From positions 124,001-188,000 of the forward strand of contig NZ_JAMJWG010000009.1 of the NCBI RefSeq assembly GCF_024435355.1: a stretch of 64,000 nt of DNA, written 5' to 3'. A program made the translations under genes and the position numbers. The DNA is from Streptomyces odontomachi (lineage in GTDB: Bacteria > Actinomycetota > Actinomycetes > Streptomycetales > Streptomycetaceae). The notes under the pieces were generated by a model. The model searched no databases and had not been told where the DNA came from. It worked only from the letters and a program-made list of their open reading frames with translations. Below are positions 16,968 through 24,890 of this stretch, in pieces. Position 1 is the first letter of the stretch. Each line of letters starts with the position of its first letter.

Positions 16968-18185
16968 GTGGCGGTGCTGTCGGACCCGGCCGGCTCGGAG
17001 GCCGTGTTGGTGGGCGTCCACGACTACACCCACCTGGCGGACCTGCCGGCCGTCGCCCGCAATCTGCAAGGGCTGCGAAGGGCGCTGACGGATCCCGCGG
17101 TGTGGGGGCTGCCGGCCGAGGCGTGCACGGTGATCTCGCAGCCGGGCAGCGCCGGGCAGGTGCTGGACCCGATCCGGGACAGAGCCCGCCGGACCACGGA
17201 CACGCTGCTCGTCTACTACTCCGGGCACGGCCTGACGGACCCGTACACGGACGAGCTGTACCTGGCCCTGCCCGACTCGGACCGCGAGCGCGAGTACACC
17301 TCGCTGCGGTACGAGTACCTGCGCCGTGCCGTACTGGACGTACGAGCGCGCGCCCGGCGCACCGTGGTCGTCCTCGACTGCTGCTACAGCGGACGCGCCC
17401 TGCTCGGCCGGATGAGCGCCAGCGCGCAGATCGCCGACCAGGCCATCGTCGAAGGAACCTGCCTGCTCACGGCCTCGGCCGAGACCCGCCCCGCCCTGTC
17501 GCCGCCCGGCGAGACCTACACCGCGTTCACCGGAGAGCTGATCGCGGCCCTGACCGAGGGCATCCCGAACGAGCCCGACCCGATCGACATGGACACCCTC
17601 TACCGGCATCTCCACACGCGGCTGGCCGGCAGGAGCCGCCCCCTGCCCCAGCAGCGCAACCGCAACACGGGCGGTCTCATCGCGATCGCGCGCAACAGGG
17701 CCGTGACGCCCAGGGATTCGGCGCCGGGGGCCGGCAGGGTCCGTTCGCCCTCGTCGGATACGGACTTCGCGCCGTTCTGGTTCGCCGTGCCGGTGCCGCG
17801 TCGGCTCGTCAGCAGGGATGATGCGTCGACTCCGGTGGGCGAGCTCCTGCCGGGCACCTGGTACCTGGCCGCCGAGCAAGAGGGGGACGCGCTCGTGGTC
17901 TTCCGCGAAGGCCAGTGCGAGGGACTGCTGTTGAGGACCGACAGGATCCAGCGGGCGGACGACGGCTTGAACGCAACGGTGGTTCCGGACTTCGCGCCGT
18001 TCTGGTTGGCAGTTCCGGTGCCGCGTCGGCTCGTCAGCAGGGATGATGCGTCGATCCCGGCGGGCGAGCTCCTGCCGGGCACCTGGTACCTGGCCGTCGG
18101 GCAGGAAGGGGACGCGCTCGTGGTCGTCGGCGAAGGTGATCGCAAAGGGCTGCTCATGGACACCGCCGGAATCCAACGGGGCTGA
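16968..18185 (+). CDS. caspase-like peptidase (C14/metacaspase fold) with duplicated C-terminal module
   Basis: 405-residue cysteine peptidase. The N-terminal p20-like domain has catalytic H87 in YYSGHG and C139 in VVLDCCYSG, with the expected hydrophobic strands before each. It begins two bases after the EACC1-like stop, so the two are co-transcribed. Such caspase effectors belong to bacterial conflict or programmed-death systems, in which a trigger releases proteolysis. The C-terminal third consists of two near-identical 75-residue modules (from residue 267 and from residue 342), each DFAPFW...PVPRRLVSRDDAS...LLPGTWYLA, of unknown function, perhaps a small beta domain for sensing or docking. 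The protease identity is firm; the biological role is inferred. Confidence 0.88.
   Translation: MAVLSDPAGSEAVLVGVHDYTHLADLPAVARNLQGLRRALTDPAVWGLPAEACTVISQPGSAGQVLDPIRDRARRTTDTLLVYYSGHGLTDPYTDELYLALPDSDREREYTSLRYEYLRRAVLDVRARARRTVVVLDCCYSGRALLGRMSASAQIADQAIVEGTCLLTASAETRPALSPPGETYTAFTGELIAALTEGIPNEPDPIDMDTLYRHLHTRLAGRSRPLPQQRNRNTGGLIAIARNRAVTPRDSAPGAGRVRSPSSDTDFAPFWFAVPVPRRLVSRDDASTPVGELLPGTWYLAAEQEGDALVVFREGQCEGLLLRTDRIQRADDGLNATVVPDFAPFWLAVPVPRRLVSRDDASIPAGELLPGTWYLAVGQEGDALVVVGEGDRKGLLMDTAGIQRG
17766..18184 (+). repeat. in-frame tandem duplication, 225-base period
   Basis: Unit 1 starts at 17766 and unit 2 at 17991, a period of exactly 225 bases (75 codons). Long stretches are identical at the DNA level, including silent positions, so the duplication is recent or maintained by gene conversion. 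The second unit ends at the stop codon. Confidence 0.9.
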
Positions 18186-18385
18186 CCGGCCGGCACGCAG
18201 GCCTCTGGGGAAGCTGAGAGAACGTCGGCGACCGCCCACCCGCACCGCCGTCGAAACCGGAACGGTTCGATCGGGCGTCTTTCGTGCCGGGGTCCCGGGC
18301 GGCAGCCTGGGGTACGGCCGTGGGGCGACGGCGGCCGTCGGGCAAGCGGTGGGGCCATGGCGGTCCCGGCGGGAGGGGACGGGGC

Positions 18386-19405
18386 ATGGGGAACGGGCCG
18401 AGCTGGTGGCGTTACGCCGCGATCGCCGTCGGGTGCGTGGGGTTCTTCGCCGGGCTGTCGATGCTGGCGGGCACGCGCTGGATCCTGGGCGTGGTCGTCA
18501 TGTGCGGATGCGCCCTCCTGTTCTCCGGCGCCGTCGCGCTGAACGTCCGCAGCGCCCGGTACGGCAGGCCCTGGACGGTCGCCGCGTCGGTCGAGCTCAC
18601 CCCGGACGAGGCTTTCTACGGGGCGCGCAAGACCGTCACGTTCACCGCCCGTCGGCGCTGCCCGGCGTGCGACGGGAGCGGGCGGAGCGGCGCGCGGCGC
18701 TGCCGGAAGTGCCGGGGCAGCGGTCTGGGCGAGCGCGGGCGGATCGAGCGGACCGTCACGGTCCCCGAAGGGGTCGTACACGGCACCAAGGTGACCCTGG
18801 CCAGCATGGGGGCGCCGGGCGGGCGCGGGTTCCCCGCCGGGGACCTCCTGCTCTCGGTGCGGATCGCGGGCGGCCGGGCGGCGCAGGACGCCCACGCCGC
18901 GGACGACGGTCGTGACCCCAGGATCCGCCCAGCCCGGCAGCGTTCCGTGCAGGACGACGCGTTCCTCGTCACCGTCGTCGGACCGGGTCGTGCGCACAAG
19001 CCGGCGGATCGTGCCGAACCAGGCGTGCCGCCGAAGGCGCCGCGGGGCCCGGTGACCGTGCTGGGTGGCCGGGAGGACACCGAGATCGCCGTGCACCGCA
19101 CCGGCATCAGGGTCCGCGACAAGTGGCCGATGCCCGGCGGCACGGCGCGCTGGAAGATCCGGTTCGAGATGCGGTGGGAGGCCATCGGCGGCCTCGCGTT
19201 CGACTACGGCAGCCATGACTCGGTGGTGGCGTTGTACGCGATCCCGGCCGGCGGTGCCGGGCCCCGGCAACACGTCGTGGACGCCCGTGCGTTCACGGAC
19301 GGACAGTGGGCCGAGGTGGCCGGCGGCGTGGCGGGCCTCAGCGGCGGCCGGCTCGTACTCGACCTGACCCGTCGGAACGGCCCCGGCCCGCTGCGGGACT
19401 CCTGA
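18386..19405 (+). CDS. membrane-anchored DnaJ-zinc-finger-like protein without J domain
   Basis: 339 residues from ATG 18386 (GGGAGGGGA upstream). Two hydrophobic segments (about 10-27 and 31-53) anchor it. Then comes a strand-rich DnaJ_C-like piece (VELTPDEAFYGARKTVTF), two zinc-binding motifs CPACDGSG and CRKCRGSG (C92, C95, C106, C109), a further DnaJ_C strand set (ERTVTVPEGVVHGTKVTL), and a C-terminal beta-rich region of about 200 residues. Normal DnaJ has a J domain and four CxxCxGxG repeats; here the J domain is replaced by membrane helices and only one zinc site remains. It could present clients to an Hsp70 at the membrane; an Hsp70-like operon lies 2 kb away. Function inferred. Confidence 0.75.
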   Translation: MGNGPSWWRYAAIAVGCVGFFAGLSMLAGTRWILGVVVMCGCALLFSGAVALNVRSARYGRPWTVAASVELTPDEAFYGARKTVTFTARRRCPACDGSGRSGARRCRKCRGSGLGERGRIERTVTVPEGVVHGTKVTLASMGAPGGRGFPAGDLLLSVRIAGGRAAQDAHAADDGRDPRIRPARQRSVQDDAFLVTVVGPGRAHKPADRAEPGVPPKAPRGPVTVLGGREDTEIAVHRTGIRVRDKWPMPGGTARWKIRFEMRWEAIGGLAFDYGSHDSVVALYAIPAGGAGPRQHVVDARAFTDGQWAEVAGGVAGLSGGRLVLDLTRRNGPGPLRDS

Positions 19406-19695
19406 GCCGCCGGACGCGGGAGGCGTTCCGTACGGGGAGACCGGGGACCAGCCGGTGGCCTGCGGAACGTCGTCGACCGGACGGAGACCGACGGCGCCCA
19501 GGCGGTCCTGCTGCTGGTCGGACCGGTCACCGACCACCTCCGGGGCGTGCACCCGTCGCGGTCCGCCTTCACCGGCATACGCGAGCCGGACAGCGTCGCG
19601 TGGACCGACGACCTGACGCTCTCCAGGGACACCGCCAACGGTGTCCCCGCGGGAGGAGGGACCGGCAACGCGGACGGTACCGGGGGCCCTTGACG
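19406..19695 (+). pseudogene. possible plus-strand ORF remnant, no start
   Basis: A plus-strand frame ending at TGA 19691-19693 encodes a protein-like stretch of about 75 residues (NVVDRTETDGAQAVLLLVGP, then DSVAWTDDLTLSRDTANG) but has no credible start codon or binding site, and the upstream part is not protein-like. It may be the tail of a decayed gene of the adjacent accessory locus, or chance. Otherwise the 290 bases hold nothing recognisable. Confidence 0.25.
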
Positions 19696-20508
19696 CTACG
19701 GGACCCGGCCGACCCCCGCGTACATGTTGACGTCGTCATCCGAGGTGGTGTCGTCGGGCTCGGGCCTCCAGCGGTTCATGGGGACCACCCCGGGGTCGAC
19801 CATCTCGAGGCCGGTGAAGAGTTCCTCGACCTCGGCCCGCGTGCGCAGATACATGGGCACGCCCCGCCGGGTGTACTCCTCGGCCATGGTGGTGACCTCG
19901 TCCGGGGTGAGGTCGGCGGTGGCGGTGGTGAGGGCCAGATAGCTGCCGGACGGCAGGACGGCGGTCAGCTCCCGGACGAGGCTGCGGGCGTCCTCGACGA
20001 ACTGGAGCATGGCGATCACGGTGACGCCGATGGGCTGCGACAGGTCGAACGTCTCGCGCAGTTCCGGGGCGCCGAGCACCTTCTCCGGGACGCCCATGTC
20101 GGCGTCTATGTAGGCGGTGCGGCCCTCGGGACTGCTGGTGAGCAGGGCGCGGGCGTGCGCCAGCACGATCGGGTCGTTGTCGACGTAGACGACACGGCTC
20201 TCCGGGGCGATCTCCTGGACCACCTCGTGCAGGTTCGGCGCCGCAGGCAGGCCCGTGCCGATGTCGAGGAACTGGCGGACGCCCGCCTCGGCCGCCAGCC
20301 AGCCCGCGATGCGCCGCATCGTGGCACGGTTGATCCGCATGCTCGTCGCGAGCTTGGGCCAGGCCTCCAGCAGGGCATGGGCGGCTTCCACGTCGACGGG
20401 GTAGTGGTCCTTGCCGCCGAGGATGTAGTTGTACACCCGGGCGGAGTGGGCCTTACCCGTGTCGATCTTCGGTGGCGCCGGCGTGGCCGGGGCGTCGCCG
20501 TTGTCCAT
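19696..20508 (-). CDS. SAM-dependent methyltransferase, Methyltransf_19 (DUF574) family
   Basis: 270 residues from ATG 20508 (AGGAGGGA upstream; an upstream in-frame start is rejected). IDTGKAHSARVYNYILGGKDH is the family hallmark, followed by the SAM-binding loop FLDIGTGLPAAPNLHEV and VVYVDNDPIVLAHA. This family is greatly expanded in Streptomyces and has no assigned general substrate; members often sit near SARP/XRE regulators. Family confident, role unknown. Confidence 0.92.
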   Translation of the reverse strand: MDNGDAPATPAPPKIDTGKAHSARVYNYILGGKDHYPVDVEAAHALLEAWPKLATSMRINRATMRRIAGWLAAEAGVRQFLDIGTGLPAAPNLHEVVQEIAPESRVVYVDNDPIVLAHARALLTSSPEGRTAYIDADMGVPEKVLGAPELRETFDLSQPIGVTVIAMLQFVEDARSLVRELTAVLPSGSYLALTTATADLTPDEVTTMAEEYTRRGVPMYLRTRAEVEELFTGLEMVDPGVVPMNRWRPEPDDTTSDDDVNMYAGVGRVP

Positions 20509-20643
20509 GGATCCCTCCTGACGTGGTGGCCGTGCGGGCGCCGCGGTCACGGCGACCGGTCAGGCGGTGGCGTGCTGCGGTGAGGAGCCCCTTCCCAGGT
20601 CAGCTTTGCATATGCCAGGAAGACATGAGCAACGGCGGTTCCC

Positions 20644-21711
20644 CTAAGGGCGAGTTGGCCGTGTCGACCGTGCGGGGCCGCCCCCTCCCTCGGACGGGTG
20701 CCCGGTCGGCGTCAGGACGACGGTGACCGTGCGGTTTCGGGCCGCACTGCCGTAGGGGGCGTCGCGCTGGTCGGCGCTGGCCGTGTGGAACGCGGTGAGC
20801 GGCTTGCCGCTGGCCGCGCTCAACTCCCGTGCGGCCACCAGGGCGCGCCACAGGGAGGTGACCGAGCCGCCCTGCGTCGGCGCGCCCGGCACGGTGGCGG
20901 CCTGGCCGTAGACCGTGATGGTCGCCGCCCGCCCGGTCAGCCGGTGCCCGAACCGGGCGAGCAGATCGGCGCCGGCCGGGGTGAGTTGGGCGCCCTCGGA
21001 GAAGAGGCCCTCGTCGAAGACGACCTCCACCGAGTCGCCGTGCACCTCCGGGCGCAGCCCCGGCGTCCGCAGGTCGCGGGCGAACGTGGCGAGCGCGACG
21101 GCACGGGCTGCCGCGTCGACCGCCTGTTCCCGGGCCCGGTCGGCAGCACGCTCGGCGGCCCGGTCGGGCGCGGGGGCGGCGGCCCGTGGTGGAGCGCCGC
21201 GGTGCCCGTCACCCGGCACGGCGACCACGCCGTAGCCGACGGCGGCCGCCACGCATGCGGTCGCCACCAGGACCACGCCCGTACGGTGCCGGGCGAGCGC
21301 GCCCACCGGGCCCCGGCGCCGCAGCCGGGCGATCCGGGTCAGCCCCGCCGTGGCCGCCGGATCCTCCGGATGCCGTTCCAGGACGCGTTGCCAGCAGCCC
21401 GCGGCGTCGTCCCACTCACCGCGCTGGCCGTGTACCCGGGCGAGCAGGTCCAGCACGTCAGGGTGGTCGGCGACCGGTGCACCGGTCGGGCCGCGCAGCA
21501 GCTCCAGGGCCTGGTCCAGGTCCCCTGCGCGGGCGGCGGCCCGGGCCCGGGACACCAGCAGCCCGGCCCGGAGGCCGGCCCCCGACGGCGCCACACCGGA
21601 CCCGTCTCCCGCCGTGGCGCCCGCCCCGGCGGGACCCGGCCCACCGGATGGTTCCGGGGCGGCCGAGCGCCGCACGCCCTGGCCGTGGTCGCGGGTGCGG
21701 ATATCGGACAT
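20644..21711 (-). CDS. membrane protein with TPR-like segment and OmpA-like domain
   Basis: 355 residues from ATG 21711 (GAGGAG upstream), last gene of the Hsp70-like operon and 31 bases after it. An N-terminal disordered region is followed by TPR-like helices (about 60-130: ARAAARAGDLDQALELLRG, LLARVHGQRGEWDDAAGCW), one membrane helix (VVLVATACVAAAVGYGVVAV), an Ala/Arg-rich coiled stretch, and an OmpA_C-like domain (DEGLFSEGAQLTPAGADLLARF). OmpA-like domains usually bind peptidoglycan, so the C-terminus is probably outside the membrane, tying the chaperone complex to the cell wall. Inferred. Confidence 0.65.
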   Translation of the reverse strand: MSDIRTRDHGQGVRRSAAPEPSGGPGPAGAGATAGDGSGVAPSGAGLRAGLLVSRARAAARAGDLDQALELLRGPTGAPVADHPDVLDLLARVHGQRGEWDDAAGCWQRVLERHPEDPAATAGLTRIARLRRRGPVGALARHRTGVVLVATACVAAAVGYGVVAVPGDGHRGAPPRAAAPAPDRAAERAADRAREQAVDAAARAVALATFARDLRTPGLRPEVHGDSVEVVFDEGLFSEGAQLTPAGADLLARFGHRLTGRAATITVYGQAATVPGAPTQGGSVTSLWRALVAARELSAASGKPLTAFHTASADQRDAPYGSAARNRTVTVVLTPTGHPSEGGGGPARSTRPTRP

Positions 21712-21742
21712 GGTCACTCCTCGCTCGCGTCGCCACGCGCCC

Positions 21743-24238
21743 CTACTGGAGCCCACCGATCAGGTTCTCGTCCGCCAGACCGGGCGGCAGCAGCCGGCGC
21801 AGTCGCCGGTTCACGGCGGCCAGGGCCTGCCGGTCGCCCGCGGCCATCGCACGCCTGCCGTCGGCGATCGCGGCGTCGGCCTGGACGGGCGAGAGCATGT
21901 CGTCCCGCACCTCGACCAGGGCGTGGAAGACCAGCACGTCCCACTGGTCGCTGCGGCGCAGCAGCTCGACCCGGAAGTCCTGCACCCGTTCGCCGAGCGC
22001 GTGCAGGTCCCCGGAGGTGCCCTCCTCGGCGACCGCGCCGGCCCGGGCCCGCAGGCTCTCCAGCTCCCGTCGCTCGCTGGAGCCGTTGCCGTGCTCAGCT
22101 ATCAGGTCCTCGCACGCGTTGAGGTGGTCCCACAGCTCGTGCTGGAGCCGGGGCACCTCGATGGCCTCCTCGACGTCGTCGAGCTGCGCCTCCAGGTCCC
22201 GGATGCGGCGGTCGCCGGTGCTGGCCTCGCCCGCGTCGACGGCCGCCGCGTCGACCTGCTTGCGGAGCTGGGGCAGCGCCTTCTGGCCGTCGAGCTCGTC
22301 CAGCCGGGCGAGGGCCTGCTCGGAGTGCACCTCGTCGGCACGCTCGCGCAGCTCCCGCACCCGCTGTTCCAGCTCGTGCAGCCGGTCCACCAGCTCCCCG
22401 TGCTCGGGCGCGACCAGTTCGGTGCGGTTGATCGTCGCCTCGAACTGCTCCTGCACCAGCGGGATGTCGGCGGTGACGGTGACGATCCGGCTGTCGGGGT
22501 GCACCTCGAAGGTCATCTCGACCTCGCTCTGCGCGGGCAGGTCGATGCGGACGTCCTTCGGCCGGATCTCGATCATGCCGACCCGGGTGTTGCGTTCGGC
22601 CCGCCTGCGTTCGCCTTCCAGCAGGGGGATCCGGATGACGGCGTCCGGCTGCGAGCGGCGCAGCGCGATGCTGGTCCGGTAGGTCCTGGTGACGGTGGCG
22701 GGCAGGGCGGTGCCCTTGCGGAGCACGGGGGAGAAGCTGCCGTCGGCCCTGCCCAGGCCGAGCGTGCCGGTCAGCACCGCATCGCCGGGCAGCAGCTTGG
22801 CGTGGGTGAGGGACAGGCTGTCCGGGGTCAACTGCTGCCGGGTGCCGGCCGCGTCGGTGAGCTCGACGGTGAACCGGGACGTGGCGTTCGCGTCGATGCT
22901 CACCTCCGTGTAGAAGGCACCGTCGGCGCTGAGCGCGGTGCGCGGGCCCTGGTAGGGCAGGCGGGCCTGCGGGTTGCTGAGGGTGACCCCGTACTGCGTC
23001 CAGTCGTCGATCGGGCTGCCGCTGCTCAGCCGGCCGGAGACGGGGATGTCGGTGGTCTCGACGACCTGCGGCTTGTAGTGCAGCTCCACCGTGAACGCGC
23101 CGGGTGCGGCCTTGCGCGGCTTCGCCGGCGTCCGGACGTTCCGTGCGAACACCGCGGCCCCGCGTGCCACCACCGTGGTCGGGTCCTGGCTGTGGTCCGT
23201 GGCGATGCCGAGGCCCTCGACCGGGTCGTCCAGCAGCTCGCGCAGTCCCGGTGCGAGGGTGGCGCCGCCGACCAGCAGCAGCCGGTCGACGTGGTCGGGC
23301 CGCAGCCCGCTCTCGGCCAGTGCCGCCCGGCAGAGTCCGATGGCGCGGGAGTAGAACGGCAGCGCGAGGTCGTCGAGGGCGCCACGGGTCAGGGCGTACT
23401 CGAAGGACTCGGTGCCGCCCCGGCCGTCGTCCAGGTCCAGGGTCATGTCGAAGGACGCCCGGCGGGACAACGCGATCTTGGCCTCTTCGGCGGCTGACTT
23501 GAGCCTGGCCATGTTCACCTCCCACCGGGGGTTGGCGCGGGTGAAGTCGCTCAGACCGAGGGCCCGGGCAGCCGCGGGCGCCAGCAGGTCCTCCACGATG
23601 GCCCAGTCGATGAGCTTGCCGCCCAGCCCGGGGTCACCGGCGTGCTGGAGCAGCTGTAGCTCACCGTCCTGCTTGCTCATCACCGCCGCGTCGAAGGTGC
23701 CGCCGCCCAGGTCGAACACCATCCAGTGGGCCGCGTCCGACACGTCCTGCACGCCGTAGGCGATCGCCGCGGCGGTCGGCTCCTGCACCAGCGGGCAGCG
23801 CTCGCCCAGTCCCGCCAGCGCGGCGGCGGCGCTGGTGGCGTTGTTCTGGTTGAGCGTGAAGGAGGCCGGGACGGTGATCACCGCCGCCTCCGGCTGCTCC
23901 CCGAGGTCGTGTGCGGCGTCCTGGCGCAGCGATTTGAGCACTTCGGCGGAGAGCTGCTCGGGGGTGAGGGACATCCCGGAACGCTTGAAGTCATGGCGGG
24001 CGCTCGCCGTGCCCATCTGCTGCTTGAACTCGGCGCAGGCGTTCTTCGGGTCGGTCCCGGCCCGGTCCTTGGCCGGGCGTCCGACCCTGATCATGCCCTG
24101 CTTCGGGATCCAGACGGCGGAGGGGGTGTAGTCCCACCCTTCGAGGTTCTTGATGATCCGTACGCCGTCGTCCTCGGCAACGGCGATGGCGCTGTTGGTG
24201 GTGCCGAGGTCGATGCCGAAGTCGATGGTCTCGCGCAT
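21743..24238 (-). CDS. Hsp70-like chaperone with long helical C-terminus
   Basis: 831-residue DnaK relative (about 620 is usual). ATG 24238 follows AAGGAGG. The ATPase domain (about 1-385) has intact phosphate-1 (DFGIDLGTTNSAIAV), phosphate-2 (MVFDLGGGTFDAAV) and adenosine (LLLVGGATLAPGLREL) motifs. A beta-rich region at about 390-590 replaces the normal peptide-binding domain; residues about 590-831 are charged, helical and coiled-coil-like. The classical EEVD-like or DnaK lid sequences are absent. The GrpE-like gene lies upstream, so it is likely a dedicated Hsp70 machine rather than housekeeping DnaK. Confidence 0.88.
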   Translation of the reverse strand: MRETIDFGIDLGTTNSAIAVAEDDGVRIIKNLEGWDYTPSAVWIPKQGMIRVGRPAKDRAGTDPKNACAEFKQQMGTASARHDFKRSGMSLTPEQLSAEVLKSLRQDAAHDLGEQPEAAVITVPASFTLNQNNATSAAAALAGLGERCPLVQEPTAAAIAYGVQDVSDAAHWMVFDLGGGTFDAAVMSKQDGELQLLQHAGDPGLGGKLIDWAIVEDLLAPAAARALGLSDFTRANPRWEVNMARLKSAAEEAKIALSRRASFDMTLDLDDGRGGTESFEYALTRGALDDLALPFYSRAIGLCRAALAESGLRPDHVDRLLLVGGATLAPGLRELLDDPVEGLGIATDHSQDPTTVVARGAAVFARNVRTPAKPRKAAPGAFTVELHYKPQVVETTDIPVSGRLSSGSPIDDWTQYGVTLSNPQARLPYQGPRTALSADGAFYTEVSIDANATSRFTVELTDAAGTRQQLTPDSLSLTHAKLLPGDAVLTGTLGLGRADGSFSPVLRKGTALPATVTRTYRTSIALRRSQPDAVIRIPLLEGERRRAERNTRVGMIEIRPKDVRIDLPAQSEVEMTFEVHPDSRIVTVTADIPLVQEQFEATINRTELVAPEHGELVDRLHELEQRVRELRERADEVHSEQALARLDELDGQKALPQLRKQVDAAAVDAGEASTGDRRIRDLEAQLDDVEEAIEVPRLQHELWDHLNACEDLIAEHGNGSSERRELESLRARAGAVAEEGTSGDLHALGERVQDFRVELLRRSDQWDVLVFHALVEVRDDMLSPVQADAAIADGRRAMAAGDRQALAAVNRRLRRLLPPGLADENLIGGLQ

Positions 24239-24293
24239 GGCCGGTGCCTCCTTGAATGGTCGGTTGTCCGGGGTGGTTGCGGGGTGTGGATGG

Positions 24294-24890
24294 CTAGCGG
24301 TCGTCGTCGGATCCGGGCCTGCCGACGATGACCTGGCCCGTCTGGATGCGCCGGCCCCGGAAGTAGACGGTCGGCCGGACGGTCTCCAGCACCGTCTCGC
24401 GGGTGAGGCCGGGGCTGTCCTGGAACACCAGGGCCTCCAGCGACTGGTTGGGGTCGAACGGCGCACCGTCGTGCTCCTGGATCTCCAACCCGTCCTCGGC
24501 GAGGGACCGGCGGCTCGCCTCGATGTGCCGGCGCACCTGGCGCGCGTCCGCCGCGGACAGCGCCTCGCCGCGCTGTTCCAGCTTGCGCAGGGCGCGCCAG
24601 ATGCCGGTGGCGGCACGGAGCAGGACGTCGGCGCCCGGGCCGTCGGCGTGGGTGCCGGTGCCGGCAGCGCCTTGGGCCCGTGCCGTGGCGGCGGCGTCCG
24701 CTGTGGCGACGGCTGCGATGCCGGCCTCGGTCTCGGCCTCGGTCTCGGCCTCGGCTTCCGCTTCGGCGAGCACGGCCGTGAGCCATTCGGACTGCGCCGG
24801 GGTCAGGAGCGGGCGCGGGATGCGGAACTCCGGTGGCTGGGACAGCTGGCCGAGCCGTGCTCGGAGGGTGCGCAGCGGCAACGGGCTCAT
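24294..24890 (-). CDS. GrpE-like nucleotide exchange factor
   Basis: 198 residues from ATG 24890 (AGGAGG 5 bases upstream), overlapping the upstream gene by four bases. After an Ala/Glu-rich helical region comes a GrpE-type C-terminal beta domain: GLEIQEHDGAPFDPNQSLEA and RPTVYFRGRRIQTGQVIVG correspond to the GrpE PFDPxxHEAV and GYRLGDRVLRPAxVxV elements. It should promote ADP release from the Hsp70-like protein encoded 55 bases downstream. Divergent, but the pattern and context support it. Confidence 0.72.
   Translation of the reverse strand: MSPLPLRTLRARLGQLSQPPEFRIPRPLLTPAQSEWLTAVLAEAEAEAETEAETEAGIAAVATADAAATARAQGAAGTGTHADGPGADVLLRAATGIWRALRKLEQRGEALSAADARQVRRHIEASRRSLAEDGLEIQEHDGAPFDPNQSLEALVFQDSPGLTRETVLETVRPTVYFRGRRIQTGQVIVGRPGSDDDR

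Noticed and set aside
16779..18245. 488-codon minus-strand open frame opposite the caspase gene
   Set aside because: Apparent repeats in it only mirror the duplicated caspase module; the plus strand has catalytic motifs and binding sites.
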